Source: Pedobacter petrophilus
Lineage (GTDB): Bacteria; Bacteroidota; Bacteroidia; Sphingobacteriales; Sphingobacteriaceae
Length of the DNA: 64,000 nt
Assembly: GCF_009674725.1 (NCBI RefSeq)
Contig: NZ_WKKH01000003.1
Span: forward strand, 1-64,000
Reading direction: 5' to 3'
This document shows positions 60,890-64,000 of this stretch, piece by piece. Within the stretch, counting starts at the first letter, position 1. The number at the start of each line of letters is the position of its first letter. The position numbers and the translations under genes were made by a program. The notes under the pieces are model-generated. The model saw only the letters and a program-made list of their open reading frames with translations, searched no databases and was not told the origin of the DNA.

Positions 60890-61630
60890 TTAATTCTCTT
60901 TCAATTTTGGCAAATCCTGTAGTTTTTTCTGCTGCGGAGTGAGTTTTTGCCAGGCAACATATGCCCTGGAGATATAATAATTGTATCGATATGGCCTTTC
61001 TGCTTTTACCAGCTCTACAGATGGACGATAAATAACCATAAAGCTCTTCAGTTCTTCGCCTTGTAATTTCGTTAATTCAGTAACTGCTTTTTCACTAAAA
61101 TTCTGATCGATCTCTTCGAGATACATATCTTTTTCTTCAAGATCTGCTTCTTTCCGTTGTTGTCTTTTGTATTTTCCGTAACCCAGGTTCAAATTCAAAC
61201 CTCCAACTTTATCAGTCATTCTTTTTCTCTGGAGATTTCCACCTGTATTTAAGAGGGTATATTTTTCTGCCAGCGGATCTTTAGCATCTGTGATCTGGCT
61301 GTTCATTCGTACCCCTCTCACATCAACATCTGCCAAACTATTAGATTTTACCGGCAGGTAGATTGTTCTGTTTAATAAGTTGGTTAAGTATAAGGTGTCA
61401 GTATGGTAACCTACTGCCGAAAATTCAATTAAATCGCCAACTGTAGCTGCAATAGTGTATTTACCCTCTCTATTTGTGCTGGTTGTTTTCTTACTGTTAA
61501 TGTTGCGGACAGAAACACCAGGTAATGATATTGTTTTTTTAGAATAATCGAATACAGTACCTGTAGTTACGGTTTGCGCAAACACTCCAAAAGGTAGGGC
61601 GAGGAGAAAAAAGATGATCAGCTTATACAT
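60890..61630 (-). CDS. Exported CarboxypepD_reg-like domain protein
   Basis: 246 residues. The signal peptide ends near GVFAQ19. A CarboxypepD_reg-like (DUF4480-type) beta-sandwich (about 22-95) has the usual G-x-V-x-D start (TGTVFDYSKKTISLPGVSV) and GKYTIAATVGDLIEFSAVGY. The C-terminal 150 residues are charged and helical, without a plug or barrel. This is a frequent surface-associated architecture in Bacteroidota. The function is unknown. It may be in one transcript with the M1 peptidase downstream, about 90 bp away. Confidence 0.87.
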   Translation of the reverse strand: MYKLIIFFLLALPFGVFAQTVTTGTVFDYSKKTISLPGVSVRNINSKKTTSTNREGKYTIAATVGDLIEFSAVGYHTDTLYLTNLLNRTIYLPVKSNSLADVDVRGVRMNSQITDAKDPLAEKYTLLNTGGNLQRKRMTDKVGGLNLNLGYGKYKRQQRKEADLEEKDMYLEEIDQNFSEKAVTELTKLQGEELKSFMVIYRPSVELVKAERPYRYNYYISRAYVAWQKLTPQQKKLQDLPKLKEN

Positions 61631-61699
61631 AGGTCAAAAATAAATTAGTAAAGTGTTTAAAGCCCGCATTTAACAAACTTTAACATTAGAACAATTGAG

Positions 61700-62047
61700 T
61701 TAAGCTAGTGTTTGACTATAAAGTGATTCATCGAAGGAAATTAAAATAGCAACCTCTTCTTTTTCTATAATCGGGCGTTTAATGGCGCTGGTATTTTCTA
61801 CCAGGTATGTGATGGCTTTTTCCTGATTATCGATAGTAGCCTGCTCTTCTTTTGTTAACTTCTTCCAGGTTAAACCCTTACGGTTTAATACTATTTCCCA
61901 ACCAAAAGTATCACACCATTTATTTAATTTTTCCGGTGTAATTCCTTTCTTCTTGAAATCATGAAATTCGAAATCGATTTGATGTGCTTTTAACCAGTCT
62001 AGTGATTTTTTTACTGTATTGCAGTTGGGGATTCCGTAAACGACCAT
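61700..62047 (-). CDS. Spx/ArsC family protein (YffB-like)
   Basis: 115 residues. The thioredoxin-like ArsC fold has a single active Cys in YGIPNCNTVKKSLDWL (C9), then DFEFHDFKKKGI, and AIKRPIIEKEE with the cis-Pro stretch. With one N-terminal Cys and this length it resembles YffB/ArsC-like proteins. These include thiol-dependent reductases of unclear substrate, so arsenate reduction is not established. It is preceded by a short TGAATGAATG tract around 62054-62088. Confidence 0.85.
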   Translation of the reverse strand: MVVYGIPNCNTVKKSLDWLKAHQIDFEFHDFKKKGITPEKLNKWCDTFGWEIVLNRKGLTWKKLTKEEQATIDNQEKAITYLVENTSAIKRPIIEKEEVAILISFDESLYSQTLA

Positions 62048-62225
62048 ATTAACTATTGAATGAATGAATGTTGAATAAGTGAATGTTAGGACAAAGGTAA
62101 TGATTGCCTTTTGAATGATTGAGTTGGGGGGAATATTCGTTCATCACATTTTTTACATTATACATCACATTTTAAATCACAAATAAATTAGTCTTTGTAG
62201 CATTGTAGTATATAAAAACATCAAT

Positions 62226-63764
62226 ATGTACGTCTTATCAGGAGATATCGCCAATTCGAAGGAAAAAAACATTAACCAGCTGGAGTTCTGGATTTCCACC
62301 ACACTTTACATTCTCGCGTTAATCGGTGTATGCTCACAAACCACTTATGGATCTGGCATTAACCAGCGTTTTTCTGAGCAGTCGATAGATTTCTCTGTAA
62401 TGAAAAATTTCTTCCTGCCAGAACTATTTAAAATCAGCATTCTTTATGTTAGTTTTCTTCTTTTTAATTTCTGCTTCATGCCGCAACTGGCGCGGAAGAA
62501 TAATATAACATTAAACATTATCCTTTCCATTCTGGTAACAGCCGTTTCTATCGTAACCTGGATGGTTGCCAATACTTATTCACAGGCCTATCGGCTGGTA
62601 GAGTTCGACGATTTAAACAATGGCTATGGTGTATTTTTTGGCGAAGCATTTACTTATATCTTCTTTCTTTACCTGCTGTTTAATGTTTACGCATTCTTTA
62701 ACGAACAGGGAATAACACTTTTAAACAAGAGTAACTTTTTAAAAAGGTATAACAAGAATATTATTCAGGAAATATTTATCGCAACAAGAATCTGGCTGAT
62801 ATCGCTAATGATTTTAGCCGTAGTACTCTCACCCGGTTTTGATTATGAATTTCTACTTTTCTGGTTCATTGGTCCACCCATCAATATTTTGGTCTGTTTC
62901 CTTTCCATTTATCATCTCATTCCTCACCTGAGAAAAGAACAAAAAGGGTTCGGCCGTTTCTTTTGGGGAAATGTTGGTTTAACTGTTCCCATTATACTTA
63001 TTTTACTTTTGTTTCTTGCCAGTTTTATGCGGGGCGGACCAGCAATTCCCATTACCCTAATCTTAACCTCGATCAGTTTAATTTGTATAACCACCCCGGC
63101 AGCCTGGTTTATCTACAAAAATAAATTTGAGAAACTTAGCGAAATTCAGATGCTGAAAACGGAACTCGGTAAATCTGATGCGAATTTAAACTTTCTAAAA
63201 TCTCAGATTAATCCGCACTTTCTGTTCAATGCCCTAAATACGTTATTTGGCACTGCTTTGCAGGAAAATGCAGAAAGAACAGGCGAAGGGATTCAGAAAC
63301 TTGGTGATATGATGCGGTTTATGCTCCATGAAAATACACAGGATAAAATTTCACTTACCCGCGAAGTAGAATACCTTAATAACTACATTGATTTGCAGAA
63401 ATTAAGGACATCCCGTTCTGCAGATATTAAAATTGACACCCATATTGAGGAGCAGATTAATACCCTGCAAATTACCCCGATGTTACTGATTCCTTTTATC
63501 GAAAATGCTTTTAAACATGGGATTAGTTTGCAACAACCCTCTTACATCAAGATTACGCTGCAAACTAAAGAAAGTACATTGTATTTTGATATTAGCAATA
63601 GCATTTATACGAAAGCAGATAATGATCCTGAAAAACTAAAAAGCGGCATTGGACTGGAAAATGTAAAGCAAAGGTTATCCTTACTTTATTACGGCAAACA
63701 TGAGTTGATTATCCGTGAGAGTGCCAAAGAATTTTTTGTTCATTTAACTTTACAATTGGATTAA
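62226..63764 (+). CDS. Sensor histidine kinase, LytS-type (His_kinase/HATPase)
   Basis: 512 residues. The N-terminal half has seven or so membrane helices (about 25-305). The phospho-acceptor is in FLKSQINPHFLFNALNTLF (about 325-345). The ATP-binding domain has N-box PMLLIPFIENAFKHG and GIGLENVKQRLSLLY. This is the PF06580 group, which acts on LytTR regulators. The signal it senses is unknown. The response regulator gene begins 36 bp later, so both form a two-component system. Confidence 0.94.
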   Translation: MYVLSGDIANSKEKNINQLEFWISTTLYILALIGVCSQTTYGSGINQRFSEQSIDFSVMKNFFLPELFKISILYVSFLLFNFCFMPQLARKNNITLNIILSILVTAVSIVTWMVANTYSQAYRLVEFDDLNNGYGVFFGEAFTYIFFLYLLFNVYAFFNEQGITLLNKSNFLKRYNKNIIQEIFIATRIWLISLMILAVVLSPGFDYEFLLFWFIGPPINILVCFLSIYHLIPHLRKEQKGFGRFFWGNVGLTVPIILILLLFLASFMRGGPAIPITLILTSISLICITTPAAWFIYKNKFEKLSEIQMLKTELGKSDANLNFLKSQINPHFLFNALNTLFGTALQENAERTGEGIQKLGDMMRFMLHENTQDKISLTREVEYLNNYIDLQKLRTSRSADIKIDTHIEEQINTLQITPMLLIPFIENAFKHGISLQQPSYIKITLQTKESTLYFDISNSIYTKADNDPEKLKSGIGLENVKQRLSLLYYGKHELIIRESAKEFFVHLTLQLD

Positions 63765-63800
63765 TCTAATACTTATATTGCTGCTTTGAATAATTAAAAG

Positions 63801-64000
63801 ATGATTGCTATTGCCATAGATGATGAACCCATTGCGCTGGATATTGTAAAATCACACGCGGCGAAGGTTCCTTTTTTAGATCTGACTGAAACTTTTACAG
63901 ATGCTTTTCTGGCGATCAGCTTTTTGCAACATCATAAAGTTGATTTAATTTTCCTGGATATTAAAATGCCCGATATCAGTGGAATCGACTTCCTGAAAAG
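63801..64000 (+). CDS. Response regulator, partial (LytTR type expected)
   Basis: 66 codons up to the right edge. The receiver domain begins MIAIAIDDEPIALDIVKSHA, with the acidic pair D8-E9, then FLDIKMPDISGIDFL with the phospho-acceptor Asp of LDIKMP (about residue 54). The C-terminal LytTR DNA-binding domain is outside the window and inferred from the LytS-type kinase directly upstream. The start ATG lies 36 bp after the kinase stop. Confidence 0.88.
   Translation, partial: MIAIAIDDEPIALDIVKSHAAKVPFLDLTETFTDAFLAISFLQHHKVDLIFLDIKMPDISGIDFLK

Overview
The window is chromosomal DNA from a Bacteroidota bacterium, most likely family Sphingobacteriaceae and close to Pedobacter. This rests on AT-rich intergenic DNA, many TAnnTTTG -7 promoter elements typical of the phylum, families that are common there (BT_3928-type DoxX protein, DUF1599, YARHG, CCC-motif membrane protein, DUF7935-like, head-GIN adhesin, LytTR two-component pair), and the small dispersed repeats usual in these genomes. 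The genus is an inference. No insertion sequence, prophage, CRISPR array, rRNA gene or tRNA gene is visible inside the window.

Layout. 1-404: a strong promoter firing off the left edge and a degenerate dispersed repeat. 405-5646: housekeeping and stress genes (CoA-binding protein, DinB, FAD dehydrogenase) and a LemA/TPM membrane cassette. 5697-10848: NUDIX hydrolase, dnaA, a candidate oriC at 7778-8220 with three TTATCAACA boxes, a methylmalonyl-CoA mutase catalytic subunit without its B12 domain, and an IscA-type Fe-S protein. 10994-18278: MacB-type permease, then a leftward nucleotide-sugar/exopolysaccharide operon (ugd, UDP-glucuronate decarboxylase, galE, unknown protein, CpsB-like PHP phosphatase), then waaA. 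18268-24023: gluconokinase, ferrochelatase, and a leftward set for a modified carotenoid (acyltransferase, CruG-like glycosyltransferase, CruF, IspH, CrtW). A CrtD-like desaturase lies nearby at 29839. 24155-31311: PRTase, head-GIN protein with an ECF-type promoter, rlmD, an M28 peptidase and crtD. 31308-38367: aroK, a lone OppB-type permease, a DoxX protein and DUF1599; then rightward folP-cdaA, bacilliredoxin and small membrane proteins. 38385-45961: YARHG lipoprotein/DUF2306, a decayed PIN toxin-antitoxin pair, GH3 enzyme, lptB, recJ, an MBL hydrolase and YceI. 46359-57604: a broken GNAT gene, VOC protein, gcvP, unknown glycosyltransferase-like and lipoprotein genes, a repeat-rich gap, a DMT transporter, pdxJ, a GT39/GtrA pair, a 40-residue membrane protein, a deacetylase and a VF530 protein. 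57632-64000: methyltransferase, RidA, M1 peptidase, CarboxypepD_reg protein, Spx/ArsC protein, and a LytS/LytTR pair cut by the right edge.

How the genes work together. The clearest multi-gene pathway is the carotenoid set. IspH supplies isoprenoid precursors. CrtW adds a 4-keto group, CruF hydrates the psi end, CrtD desaturates at 3',4', and the glycosyltransferase plus acyltransferase could make a glycoside ester like salinixanthin. Phytoene synthase and lycopene cyclase are not in the window. The sugar operon runs from UDP-glucose to UDP-glucuronate to UDP-xylose, with galE for UDP-galactose. It lies beside the Kdo transferase, and lptB is further right, which points to envelope polysaccharide building. 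None of this is a plainly new system. The items most worth following are the carotenoid set, the oriC, the in-frame SPLGD-type repeats at the 5' ends of two genes, the PIN toxin remnant and the ECF promoter.
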